From: Dryomyza anilis | Lineage: Eukaryota; Arthropoda; Insecta; Diptera; Dryomyzidae | Reading direction: 5' to 3' | DNA length: 64,000 nucleotides | NCBI GenBank assembly: GCA_951804985.1 | Contig: OX638131.1 | Coordinates: 42,755,121 to 42,819,120 of the forward strand | In this document: piece after piece, positions 1 through 10,129 of the stretch | Layout of the letters: each line of letters starts with the position of its first letter | How positions within the stretch are numbered: position 1 is the stretch's first letter | The notes under the pieces: model-generated | Told to the model about the DNA's origin: nothing | The model's input: the letters and a program-made list of their open reading frames with translations, nothing else | Databases searched by the model: none | Translations under genes and position numbers: made by a program

Positions 1-245
1 GTTTGCTAGATATAAGCAAAAGAAATACAAATTTGTTCAAAAATTTGAAAATTTTGATAATAAAATACGTTATTACTTAGTGGACAAAAATGTTAAAAAT
101 CATTTTCATGAACTTTTATGTGGCGCCAGTAACCTCTTTAAAATCACATTTAAGAAAATAAATTACGACTCTTGGTGAAAAAGTTATAAATACAATCCTT
201 CCTATTAATATAATAAATCTCTTTGTTGGTTTGTCCTTTTGTTTG

Positions 246-700
246 TTTGTTCCACTTCTCCGTCTAAACGGCTGATCCGATTTTCTACCGCAGATGCGGT
301 ATGGTCTGGAAGGAATGATAGACTATATATGGGCGGGATTGGACAAAGGGGCGTGGCACCTCCCATACAACCTAAACTTTTAATACGATATAACTCGGCA
401 CATAAACAAGCTAAGAAGATGAAACAAAAAACACAAATACAAAAAAAAAAATTAAAAGCAAAAGCACAAAACAAAAGCAAAAATACAAAAACAAATGCAA
501 TCACATTTGTTCCGCTTCTCCGTCTAAACGGCTGATCCGATTTTCTTGAAATTTTTAACACAGATGCGGTATGGTCTGGAAGGAATGATAGGCTATATAT
601 GGTCGGGATTGGACAAAGAGGCGTGGCACCTCCCATACAACCTAAACTTTCAATACGATATAACTCGATACTTTCACCAGCTACGAACTTGAAACAAAAA
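246..700 (+). repeat. Tandem duplication of the Helitron head module inside H1
   Basis: Two copies of a block of about 260 bp lie head to tail (about 246-506 and 507-700+). Each begins TTTGTTCCRCTTCTCC, runs through GGCTGATCCGATTTTC, GATGCGGTATGGTCTGG and GGCGTGGCACCTCCC, and ends in ATACGATATAACTCG followed by A-rich DNA. H2 and H3 carry the module once. The copies differ by few substitutions, so the duplication is recent relative to the element family. Confidence 0.85.
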
Positions 701-845
701 ACTCAAATACAAAAAAAAAATTTAAAAACAAAAAAGCAAAAGCACAAAACAAAACAAAAGCAAAAATACAAAAACAAAACCAATCACATAAAACCACAAT
801 CCAAACTAAATGAAAAACAAAAAAAGGAAAGAAAAAGAAAAACAA

Positions 846-1052
846 ACTCACCACACTAAAACTCACCAAACAAAAACTCACCACACAAAAATTCAACACA
901 CTAAAATTCACCACACTAAAACTCGCCACACTAAAACTCACCACACTAAAATTCAACCTAAAATTCACCACACTAAAACCCACCACACTATAATTCACCA
1001 CACTAAAACTCACCACACTAAAATGCACCACACTTAAACTCACCACACTGAA
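846..1052 (+). repeat. 15-bp minisatellite (ACTAAAACTCACCAC) in H1
   Basis: About 13 imperfect units of ACTAAAACTCACCAC lie in the middle of Helitron H1. The same unit forms larger arrays in H2 and H3. Since 15 is a multiple of three, the array gives long open frames with a pentapeptide repeat; these are not genes. Confidence 0.9.
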
Positions 1053-1283
1053 ACTGGGAATAATTCTACGGAGAAGCGCAGTCTGAGAAAGAATTGTCTT
1101 TGAGAAAAGTTGTTTTGGCGAGGATTATTATTTGGTTACCACATTTATAAAACCAATAAAAAACTTCAACAGCTAAGCTCGAGCCCCTCATATAAATAAT
1201 AAAATGTTTTTTATATTAATAAAATCGCTTCCTATCTTTGAATTCAGAAAATCTTGGCACGAGTCGTGCACGGGTCCAGCTAG

Positions 1284-1796
1284 TATTAAATAAAGACTAT
1301 ATTTTTTTACTTGATAAATTAAAAATTGCCAAATTTATAAAATCAGAAAATTTAAATTTAACAAGTAAAACAAAGTTGCCTTTATTTAATCTAGTATTTT
1401 TAACTTTTTAACAAAAAGTCGTTTAAAAATTATTTTTAGCATTTTTGTCGATTGTGTAATAACGTTTTTCATTCATAACATTTTTATTTTTAAGAAAAAT
1501 TTTGAATTGCTTTTTCTTTTTTCTCGCAAACAAATATTTTCCCGCAATTAAGCAAATTTATATTTTGTCGCGCAAGGTGTCGGAAAGAAAATTAGTTAAT
1601 TTTAGTTATTGGGATTTTAAAAATAATAGAAGACCAAAATAATAGGGAATTAAATAATGGGCTTTATCTCAAAAAGTATTGCAAATTTGACAAAACTGAT
1701 ATCATTTCCGCACCATATCAAAATTTGAATTTTGTCGGGCAGTGTTATATTTTATAACCCATTTCCTTGTCTGGGTTATGTCAGTAAAATGTACTT
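1284..1796. other. AT-rich stretch, nothing recognised
   Basis: No coding potential, RNA gene or repeat family member was recognised. It contains two similar short pieces (TTTATATTTTGTCGCGC near 1557 and TTTGAATTTTGTCGGGC near 1723) that may be decayed duplicates. Confidence 0.5.
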
Positions 1797-2233
1797 CCCA
1801 GGTAGGAATTTCCAGACTGCAACAAAAGTGCCAGGCTTGTTACAGGCTTGACAACCAAGGCTTGGTATATCGGGCTAGACACATGCCTGGCAAATTCGTC
1901 ACTCACAGATTTCAAACAAGCTTCGTTAGTTTAGATAAAACACAAGCCTGGGACAATCGTCACTCCCAGGCTTTTTACATGCCTTGTAAGTTTAGGTTAG
2001 ACACAAGCCTGGTACAGTCTTGTGCCAGTCTTGTGCCAGTTGTTAATTCCGGCCTTGGTACAAGCCTTTGACACAAGTCTTGGAACAATCCTTGGAACAG
2101 GCTTGTAACATAGTTATCATTCCAGTCTTGATGCAGTCTTGGAACGAGGTTGGATAACAGTGTTGACACAGGCCTGATAAGCATTGGCACAAGCCTGTGT
2201 CAGTCTTGTGCCAGTCGTTAATTCCTACTTGGG
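1797..2233. mobile_element. Inverted-repeat element with CAAGCCTGG/CAGTCTTG internal repeats
   Basis: The ends are inverted repeats: CCCAGGTAGGAATT at 1797 and the reverse complement of CCCAAGTAGGAATT ending at 2233, each followed inward by a GACTG-like motif. The inside is packed with direct and inverted variants of CAAGCCTGG, CAGGCTTG and CAGTCTTGTGCCAG, giving an irregular minisatellite with a period near 20 bp. No target duplication is clear. Open frames across it are unremarkable. It could be a MITE of unknown superfamily or a minisatellite expansion between two inverted ends. Confidence 0.65.
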
Positions 2234-2274
2234 TTATTAAACATTCTCTATTTTAAAGTGGGTGAAAATTCCAG

Positions 2275-2498
2275 TACACCCAGAAAAAAATACTATTTAA
2301 ATAATAGTTTATTACTATTAAAAATAGTCAATAGGATAAATTAATTTTTTAATCGGAAAATACCATTAAATACTAGAAAATACCATGACATTGCCATTGA
2401 TTTTATATGAAAAGATTTATTTTGTGTATACTATTAAATCAATAATTCTCCTATTGACCAATTTTAATGGTATTTGAGAGATTTTTTTTCTGGGTGTA
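2275..2498. mobile_element. MITE, CACCCAGAAAAA family, copy 1
   Basis: About 224 bp including flanking TA dinucleotides. The ends are TACACCCAGAAAAA and its inverted form TTTTTTCTGGGTGTA. The inside matches the copy at 17518-17740 in opposite orientation, sharing ATACCATTAAATACTAGAA and CCTATTGACC. TA target use suggests the Tc1/mariner group, but no transposase is seen. Confidence 0.85.
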
Positions 2499-3979
2499 GG
2501 AAATAGAACTTGTTAGGAACTAGTATGGAACTGTATCTAAGGAACCAGTACAAAATCAGGAACATTGTCCCAGACTCACTTTATTCTACATTTCCTCTAC
2601 TTTAGTAAGCTTCTTGGGTACACGGCAGAACAGAACAGAGTGATGAATTAAAAATATCTAAGCACAAATTATAGCACATTACTCTAATAGTTTATTTAAT
2701 GTGACGCAAACTACAAATAATCAATACTATTGATACTATGAAATAAACTATTAAAACATCAGTAAAATTACTACTTTATCAATAACATATCTTATTAAAT
2801 TCATGTTGACCAACTTATAAGCTAAATAATTCTACATAATACTATAAAAAATACTGAGATATCTAAAATGATTAAATTTACTAATTATTTTGTAACGAAC
2901 CTGCGTTTTTACTTTACTTTAACAAATTATTCTTTATACAATATATTTTACTAGTTTTTAATAGTAAAATAGTTTTTACTAGTAATTTTTTGAAATTTGT
3001 CTAACTTAAATCACATATAAATGCATCATTGAAGTGGTTTATTTTAACGTTACCCAAAAATTGGCAACAGTTCTTCGCCATATTGTGAAATTTTAACCGC
3101 AAAATTTAAATCTGCAAAATTGCGACGCAGACAGTGAAGTCGTGGTTTAGATTTTCAGGAGGATATATTCGGTAATAGAACTAAAGCTTTCATAAATATT
3201 AAAATATAATAAATTTTAGTACACCTAAAACCATAACTTGGAATATAATTTTATTTTCGTCTGTTTCATTTCTGTTTTCATAAATTAATAAAATCTTTTC
3301 ATATTGCTTTTATTTATCAGGGAACAGGAATTAGTAAAAATACTTTTTTATGTTGTGTGCGTGCCATATTTACACATCTATAATACATATAAACAACTTT
3401 ACATAAATAAGTTTTATTTCGACGACCTCATCCTCACCGACTTGGAGGTTGCAACTATTTCAAGCTCAACCACTTTGAGGTTGCCACAACCTCTGCTACA
3501 GCAACTGCTACAACTGCTGCACAATAATATTGGACCAACATATTCGAGTTGAGGGAAATTGCGGCGAGTGTAGCAAATAAATTGGCACCAAATGCGACCA
3601 CTTAATATTGATATTGCAAATGGCGCGGAGGTTTCGGCAACAAAAGCAACAACGGCAACAATAACAGCCGCGTCAGCAACAACTGCTGAGCAATAGACCG
3701 GCACAAGAAACAGTTGCAGCAATGTTTTTGTGGCTTCATGGCAAATAAATTTGCCATGGTAACGGCTGGGAGCAGCAGCGCTCTATGGATAATGGCGAAA
3801 TGTATATAAAACTTTTCCCTAATAAAGCTTATTCAAAAATTTATTTTATAGAAGAATTTTTAGAAACTAGACTACTTAATTTTAAGTACTTACAATTGAC
3901 ACTTGTTGGTTTGTAATACATTTTACAGAGCTCATAGAAAAAGATATTTAATAACCATTATGTGATTTTTATAATATAT
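2499..3979. other. Mostly unique DNA; complex block at about 3400-3790
   Basis: 2499-3300 is plain AT-rich DNA without recognised repeats. From about 3420 to 3790 the base composition becomes balanced, with CAA/CAG-rich runs such as GCAACAAAAGCAACAACGG. This is typical of fly non-coding regulatory or intronic DNA. Open frames here (up to about 100 codons) have no recognisable protein. The most structured site is the inverted repeat at 3737-3763. Confidence 0.4.
3737..3763. promoter_or_regulatory. Palindromic X-box-like site
   Basis: A perfect 10-bp inverted repeat (CATGGCAAAT, 2-base spacer, ATTTGCCATG) extends on the right into TTTGCCATGGTAAC. Read on the minus strand this is GTTACCATGGCAAA, close to the RFX X-box (GTTRCCATGGNAAC). 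It lies in the only balanced-composition block of this stretch. The binding assignment is inference. Confidence 0.3.
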
Positions 3980-4511
3980 TGTTACGAAAATTCAGTCTAC
4001 GGAAAACTGTTCTACGAGTTCGTATCGCTGGATTGTGTACAAAATAAAAACACTCTTATGTTTGGTTTAAATTATAACAATTAACTTTATTAATTCACTT
4101 TAATAAACAACTTTACTAATAACAAATTCTAACAACTGCTGCATGTCCCCAATTTAACTTGACATTTATCACACGAGATGCACTCGACCACTTTACAATC
4201 ACTACTGAAGTGCTGTACCTCAGATGGGCTCCCTTATATACTGCATGCATCAGTTCGACACGTTTCGACAAGCTTCGACTTGTTTCGAGAACCTTCTACT
4301 CGTTTCGTGAATGACGCATGCTATTGGCATTTCATTCGCACTTATGTGTTTTAATGTGTAGATCTTCCCTCTCTTTCTCGCACATTGCTTAGTACGCTGA
4401 AAGATCTTCCCTCTCTTTCTAACACATTGCTTAGTGCGCTGAATTGTCTTGCGTCTCATTTATTATTGTTGATTGCTTGCACAGTGGGGCAAATTACCTC
4501 TTTTCGTAACA
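3980..4511 (-). mobile_element. Solo LTR of a Ty3/gypsy-like retrotransposon, copy 1
   Basis: 532 bp from TGTTACGAAAA to TTTTCGTAACA, flanked by a perfect 4-bp duplication ATAT (3976-3979 and 4512-4515). Read on the minus strand it starts TGTTACGAAAAGAGG, carries two tandem units of about 45 bp (ATTCAGCGCACTAAG...), a TATATAAGG box (about 4230-4238), an AATAAAG polyadenylation signal and a TG...CA end. Copies at 16856 and 22354 confirm the family. No internal retroviral genes are present, so this is a recombination-derived solo LTR. The superfamily is inferred from TSD length only. Confidence 0.85.
4283..4297. promoter_or_regulatory. Three-pentamer heat-shock element in the LTR
   Basis: TTTCG-AGAAC-CTTCT is a contiguous alternating nTTCn/nGAAn/nTTCn array, a perfect match to the insect HSF site. 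It lies about 50 bp upstream of the LTR TATA box. More TTCGA repeats sit between it and the TATA box. The other two LTR copies keep decayed forms of this site. Confidence 0.45.
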
Positions 4512-5372
4512 ATATAATATTTTTTGGACTTACGATGGAATGTATTAATAGAAGGATTTTCGAACTTTTTTGGGCAGAAGTAAGCACAAAATATTCCCTA
4601 AGTGATTCCCTAAGCGCGTGGTAAAATTTTTAATATAACTGGAATTTATTAAATTCAGTTTTAACAACATTTCGATTAAATTTTATACAATTGTTTATTG
4701 GTTATAGACGTCGAAAGCATAAACATGTGTCAAACTTAAAAAAAAAATATAATACATTTTTAATGCTTTCATTTATTAATAAACATGAAGAAGAGGACTA
4801 TGTATTTCATGAGAATGTATTTTTAAAAATGTTTTGATTCGGTCAAACCAGTTTAGAAATATTTTCGAAAGGTTTTAAGTAGACAAACCCTGAGTGTTTG
4901 TTGAACACATTACGGAAATATTCCTGAAATATGACAGAAATTTTGTCTCGCGACCCTTGAAAAAATTGTTGGTAAATTCAAGGCAGTTTTTGAAATATTT
5001 TATCAGGACAAAGTTAGAGTTTGTATAAAATGCAGACTACCCGCTCTCAAACATTCCTGGAATTTAGCTTTAAATTTCACAGAATTTTATAATTTTTCCA
5101 GAAATATATCGTGCAGATTTGAGAAAAACACACAGTTAGTTGGAATATTTTGAGAATTTTAAATGCAGAAACCCATTTTGATACAAACTGCGCCTTGATA
5201 CAAACTGCGCCTTGATACTAACTGCGCCTCAAAAAAAAAACTGTCTTTAAACTCGACATTGTCTATTTTTCGGTTTAGACCGACATAAACTTTTAATATT
5301 CTTGAAGCTATCATTAAATGTATCAAATATGTTAAGTGAAGAGGTTTAAAGGCCGTACAAAAAGTTAATTTT
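4512..5372. other. AT-rich stretch with a 17-bp triplication
   Basis: No gene or repeat family was recognised. The only ordered structure is three tandem copies of TTGATACAAACTGCGCC at 5178-5228 (the third with one change). Confidence 0.5.
5178..5228 (+). repeat. Three tandem 17-bp units
   Basis: TTGATACAAACTGCGCC is repeated three times with no gaps; units begin at 5178, 5195 and 5212, and the third reads TTGATACTAACTGCGCC. Short and very recent. Confidence 0.9.
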
Positions 5373-6835
5373 TTGATTTTGTTTTTAAGGTTGACTTTGT
5401 GCTTTTGTTGTAGTTTTTGCTTTTACTTTTTTTATTTTGTTTTTATTTGTGTTCTTGTTTTTGTTCTTACTATTGTTTTTGTGATTTTGCTTTTGATTTT
5501 GGATTCCGATTTCGCTTGTTTTTTGCTTGTGGCTTCGATGTTGCTTTCGACTTTGTTTTTCTGTTCTGTTTGTGTTTTTGTATTTTTTATTATACCCTAC
5601 ACCTATAAGGTACAGGATATATTAACTTTGTGCATATATTGTAACGCCCCTTAGGAGGCGTGTCCGGTATGGAAAAGTATATATATTCTTGATCAGCATC
5701 ACTACCCGAGTCCGTTTAGCCATGTCCATCTATCTGTCCGTCAGTCTATCCGTCTGTCTGTCTTGCTGTCTTGCTGTCTGACCGGATACAAGATAACTTG
5801 AAAAATAATAGTAAGAATGCAATGAAATTTGGTTTCAATACATTTTAGCAAAAAAATGGTTCGGAGTTTGGATTTGAGCAAAATCGGTCAACGGACACGC
5901 CCACCTCCCATACAACTCATTTATATATTACTATTTAGGAACGAATAACTCGAAAAGTATTACATATATATTTATAAAATTTAAAAAATATTGTTAGAAT
6001 TCCCTTAAAATTTATTTTTAAAAAATGGGCTTGATCCGCCCACATTTGAATTTTTTTCATTTTTTATCGATTTTTTGTAGTAGAAATTTTAGTCGTAAAT
6101 TATTAAAAATTATCCCACCAAATTTAATCACTAATATATTAACCAAGCGTGTAGGGTATTCAATAGTCGGGCTCGTTTTTCCTTGTCTTTGTTTTTTTTT
6201 TTGTGTTTTGTTTCTTTTTATATGTTTTTGTTATGGTTTTTGTAATTTTCTTTAATTTTGAAGTTTGGCTTTTGTTTTATGGTTTTTTTTGTATTTGTTT
6301 TCGTTTTTTTTTTTTGGGTTTTCTTATGGTTTTTTTGAATTTTTGTATGGGTTTTTGCTATTTTATAATATAATGTTTTGCTATTTTATAATGTAAAGTT
6401 TATAATGTTGTTTTTGCTTTTGTATATTTGCTTTGTTTTTGTGTGTTTAGTTTTTACTTTTTTGCTTATGTTTTTACTTTTGTTTTTGCTTTTGTTTTTG
6501 CTTTTGTTTTTGCTCTTGCTTTTTTTTATTTTGTTTTAGTTTGGCCTCTGGTTTTGATTTTGCTTTTATTTTTGTTTTTTTGCTTTTCTTTGAGTTTTTG
6601 TTTTCGTTTTTTGGGTTTGCTTTAGTTCGTCTATTAGTTCAGTGTTTTTGTTGTAGTTTTTGAATTTATACTTTTAATTTTAATTTTAGATTTTGCTTTT
6701 CTTTTTGAAAAATTTTGTTTATTTTCCCTTTTTTTTGTTTTTTCTTTAGTTTTGCTTTATATTTTTTCTTTTTTTTTGGTTTGTTTTAGGATTCAGGATC
6801 AGCCGTTTAGAGGAAGAAGTGGAACAAACAAATGC
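5373..6835 (-). repeat. (GTTTTT)-rich tract with a Helitron head, split by element A1
   Basis: 5373-5587 and 6177-6785 are nearly pure GTTTTTG/CTTTTG variants. On the minus strand they match the A-rich (ACAAAAA) interior of Helitrons H1 and H3. At 6787-6835 the tract ends in the reverse complement of the Helitron head module (GATCAGCCGTTTAGA, GAAGTGGAACAAACAAA). I infer a decayed, minus-oriented Helitron with an expanded low-complexity interior, later split by A1. Confidence 0.6.
5588..6176 (+). mobile_element. DINE-1/mini-me-like element, family A, copy A1
   Basis: Starts TATACCCTACACCTATAAGG, continues with the family core (GGCGTGTCCGGTATGG, ATTCTTGATCAGCAT) and a (GTCY)n microsatellite, and ends at the inverted motif GTGTAGGGTATTC plus half of the 3' hairpin (AATAGTCGGGCTCG), after which the (GTTTTT) tract resumes. 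The 3' tip is therefore truncated. Non-coding; family hallmarks are described under A4. Confidence 0.85.
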
Positions 6836-7286
6836 TGAAGTTATTTCAAAAGAAAAATTCAAATTAAAAAATTAATGGATTACCATTCCGCGAAAAGTGT
6901 TTTTATTTGTAAGTGCATTTTTGACATAAAATTCATAAAACAAGTTAAACTCGCAGAAATTGTTTAGCAGAACTGCATCAACATAATTTAATTATTTCTC
7001 CTACAGTGAAAAATCTTTGAAGTAATAAATGGACAAAAAAAAATCCGCAGGAAAACATCATATATGACTGCAAATCAGCAAACTTTGAATGAAATTGGTT
7101 TTTTTTTTTGGGTACTCTTGAGATGAAATGCCCCATATATGAGTAACGTATGAGTATTTATCTTATGTACTATATTCCAACTGCTTTGTATACAAAAAAT
7201 TCATCTCTGATGAATTATTTAATTCTTAAAATAACATTAAATCTTTTAAGGTATTTTTATGGGTTATTTTTTGACATATATTACCA
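6836..7286. other. AT-rich stretch, nothing recognised
   Basis: No coding, RNA or repeat signal was found between the tract at 6835 and Helitron H2. Confidence 0.5.
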
Positions 7287-7526
7287 TCTATATATATAAA
7301 ACTCTTGGTCCGTCTGTCAGTCTGTCGGTCTGTTTGTTCCAGCATCACGTCTAAACCGCTGAACCGATTTAATTGATTTTGCCTCAAGATACTAAGGAGT
7401 CCGGAGGGTGTCATAGGCTATATATGGGCGGGATTGGACAAAGGGGCGTGGTACCTCCCATACAACCTAAACTTTCAAAACGACATAACTCAGCACATAC
7501 ACAATCTAAAAAGATGAAACGAAAAA

Positions 7527-8095
7527 CTAAAATTCACCACACTAAAACTCACCACACTAAAAATTCACCATACTAAAACTCACCACACCAAAACTCACCA
7601 CACTAAAACTCACCACACTAAAAATTCACCATACTAAAACTCACCACACCAAAACTCACCACACTAAAACTCACCACACCAAAATTCACCACACTAAACC
7701 TCACCACACTAAAAATTCACCATACTTAAACTCACCACACTAAAACTCACCACACAAAAACTCACCACACTAAAACTCACCACACCAAAACTCACCACAC
7801 TAAAATTCACCACACTTAAACTCACCACGCTAAAGCTCACCACACAAAAACTCACCACACTAAAACTCACCACACCAAAACTCACCACACTAAAATTCAC
7901 CACACTAAAACTCAACACAATAAAGCTCACCACACTAAAACTCACCACACTAAAACTCACCATACTAAAAACTCACCACACCGAAACTCACCAAACCGAA
8001 ACTCACCACACTAAAACTCACCACACTAAAACTCACCGCACTAAAACTCACCACACCAAAACTCACCACATTAAAAACTAACTACACTAAAACTT
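7527..8095 (+). repeat. 15-bp minisatellite (ACTAAAACTCACCAC) in H2
   Basis: About 37 units, with common one-base variants (ACCAAAACTCACCAC, ACTAAAATTCACCAC, ACTAAAAATTCACCAT). A higher-order pattern exists: a block of five to six variant units repeats around 7740-7800 and 7850-7910, showing duplication of multi-unit segments. Confidence 0.93.
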
Positions 8096-8097
8096 CT

Positions 8098-8215
8098 ACT
8101 GGGAAAAACTTTACGGGGAAGAATTCTACCGGGAAGAGTTCTACCGGGAAAAATTCTACGGTAAAGCGTTCTGTGGGGAAGAATTTTACGGCGAAATATT
8201 CTACTGTCTGAATTG
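8098..8215 (+). repeat. Second minisatellite (GGGAAGAATTCTACC) in H2
   Basis: About six degenerate units of roughly 18 bp around GGGRAGAATTCTACSG. The same motif, reversed, occurs in H3 at about 42240-42400, so it is a constant part of the family. A similar GACAATTCT series lies outside any Helitron at 36265-36360. Confidence 0.8.
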
Positions 8216-8305
8216 TCTAATAATAATGTTTTTTATATTAATAAAATCGCTTTATATCTATGAATTCACAAAATCTTGGCACGAGTCGTGCACGGGTCCA
8301 GCTAG

Positions 8306-10129
8306 TAAATAAATAAAACGACATTTGTTTCGCAAAAGTTATTTTAAATGAAAATCCCTAAAATATTTGCACATACGGTTGAAGAGTCTGCTAGTTCTGC
8401 AACATTGAATTGCAAATATTTATCAATTTGTTTTTCAATTTCACTCTCAATTAGAAAATATTAACTTGCTGTTTTTTATAACAGCGGTAAATGAATAAAT
8501 TTTCGGTGCCATTGGCATCATGTGTTGGCTCGAAGTCTGCAGAGGATGTGTAAATAAACAAGTACTTCAGCTCTTACTCTCTCTAATGCAATTTCCGGCA
8601 GTGCCGCAGTCAAATTCGCCAAACCAGATCCAAGGTAACATGGATGGAGAACTCTAAATGTAATTGCAACACGAGGACAACAATTTGTTTTTTCTTTTTC
8701 AAATGTTTAAAACGTGAAAAGTGGTTTAAATACGGAATCTTTTAACTCCTACATGATTTTTAATTTATCCAGTACATATTTGTTTTGATTTTGCTAATGG
8801 CAGGTTGTTCCACAAACGTATCAAGCGACTGGAAAACTACTTATTTCCCTGTAATACATGGTTTTTGGGAGCCCAAGTAAAGTTAGATCACACAAATTAG
8901 TTGAATTATGTGGTGTATTTCCCTCAAACACTTAAATATTTCCATTTGGTCCATGAACGCTAAATAGTATTTTTGAATTTTGCAAATTAATAAACAGATC
9001 AAATAAAAATGTTCCGATTTACATTTAATTTACTTCTGATAACTCCAAAATATCGATAAATATGACACAAGAATTTATTATTTTTCTAAACTAGCGCAAT
9101 GAAATAACACTTCGTATTATTCAGCGTAGTAAATTGGTAGCCATATAATAAATATGCTCAATATAAATTGTTTGGTAATATTACACATTATTAAATCAAT
9201 TTATCCCAACATCTTGTCGTTGGAACAAATGTGTTTTAACGAACAAATTTGTCGATCTCATGTGTGACCCCATTCAATGCATTTGTGATAATGAACTCAT
9301 TTCCAAGACCGTATATCGAAAAGACAGTTTTGGAAATCACTTAAATCAATATAGTCCCATACAGTTGTCAGCATACTCCGAATGGAGCTCAAATATAAAA
9401 TTAATTTCAGCCGGACGACTGAATAGCAAATGGAAATTGTCAATACCGAGCTCACTTAGGTGCTGGTGCTGTTGACGATGTTGGACGGCTGCGAACAGGG
9501 AGGAATCGTATTATTTAGCAGTGTAGGGTATTATTCAAATTTTATATACAATAAAATGTTTTCAATATTTTAAGTATATTTTTAAATATATTTTATAGAT
9601 GGCAAAATAATGTTGAATTGATTGCAATACTTGACAAAAACATAGGTTATTTTTTCTTTTTTTCATTCTTACACTGAAACAAAAATGTTTTAAAATTATA
9701 TGAAATTGTATTAAAATTAAACACAAATGAAAATAAAAAAACACACAAAATTTTAAACAATTTAATAAAAATTTAAAACAGTTCTTATTAGATTTTATTT
9801 ATATTTTAGATTTTATTATTTTTTGATAACTTTTGTATATTTTATGATCATTTATTTTAATTTTAATTTCTCTATTCTCATTAAGAAATGTGTACTTGCT
9901 ACAGCCAATAACCCATTATACTAACGGCCATCATCTAATAACTATTGTAATAACCATTCTGTAAATGCTGCAAACCTTAAGGAGCACGTCACGAAATCTA
10001 TATTTTAAAACTAATGTAATTTAATTGAAAACATTTTTGTTAAATTTTTAAACATTTTTTTTAATTTTAGAGAATGTTTTTGTTCTTTTTTTTTAATGTT
10101 AAATGTACCTGTGAGATAAATAAGAAAAA
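8306..10129. other. Unique AT-rich DNA, no confident gene
   Basis: No repeat family was recognised. A short balanced piece at about 8490-8680 and an open frame of 71 codons at 9260-9475 (plus strand, starting MCDPIQCICDNEL) have no recognisable domain. 9530-9880 is low-complexity AT. Confidence 0.4.

Larger units (their letters stand above)
196..1283 (+). mobile_element. Non-autonomous Helitron, copy H1
   Basis: The 3' end is Helitron-like. A perfect 6-bp hairpin (GCACGA/TCGTGC, 1257-1269) is followed 10 bases later by CCAGCTAG, and the element ends in CTAG before a T. The same 3' end occurs at 8305 and, reversed, at 42029. The 5' end is diverged; a TC preceded by A near 196 best matches the head of copy H2. 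Inside are a head module, A-rich (ACAAAAA) DNA, a 15-bp minisatellite and a tail. No Rep/helicase coding sequence is present, so it would depend on proteins made elsewhere. The exact 5' boundary is uncertain. Confidence 0.8.
7287..8305 (+). mobile_element. Non-autonomous Helitron, copy H2 (best preserved)
   Basis: 1,019 bp from TCTATATATATAAAACTC (preceded by A) to CCAGCTAG (followed by T), with no target duplication, as Helitrons insert between A and T. The 3' hairpin GCACGA-G-TCGTGC (8279-8291) lies 11 bases before CTAG. Order inside: a CCGTCTGTCAGTC-type head, the module GGGCGGGATTGGACAAAGG...ACCTCCCATACAACC, a large 15-bp minisatellite, a second minisatellite of about 18 bp (GGGAAGAATTCTACC), and the tail. 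It has no helicase gene. Confidence 0.9.

Noticed and set aside
4250..4459. Basic 69-codon minus-strand frame with a repeated QRTKQCxRKRGKI motif
   Set aside because: It is the tandem duplication inside the LTR upstream region, not a protein.
5373..5654. Hydrophobic Phe/Cys/Leu-rich frames (also 6428-6625 and 12460-12723 minus) resembling membrane proteins
   Set aside because: They are translations of (GTTTTT)/(CAAAAA) low-complexity DNA.
7709..7963. Minus-strand frame with a V-V-S-F-S pentapeptide repeat (similar frames at 681-1046 and 42666-42911)
   Set aside because: The unit is the 15-bp Helitron minisatellite; five codons per unit keep any stop-free frame open. No start context, no non-repeat part.
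7527..8095. CRISPR-like appearance of regularly spaced repeats
   Set aside because: Units are contiguous 15-mers without unique spacers, and the DNA is animal in character.
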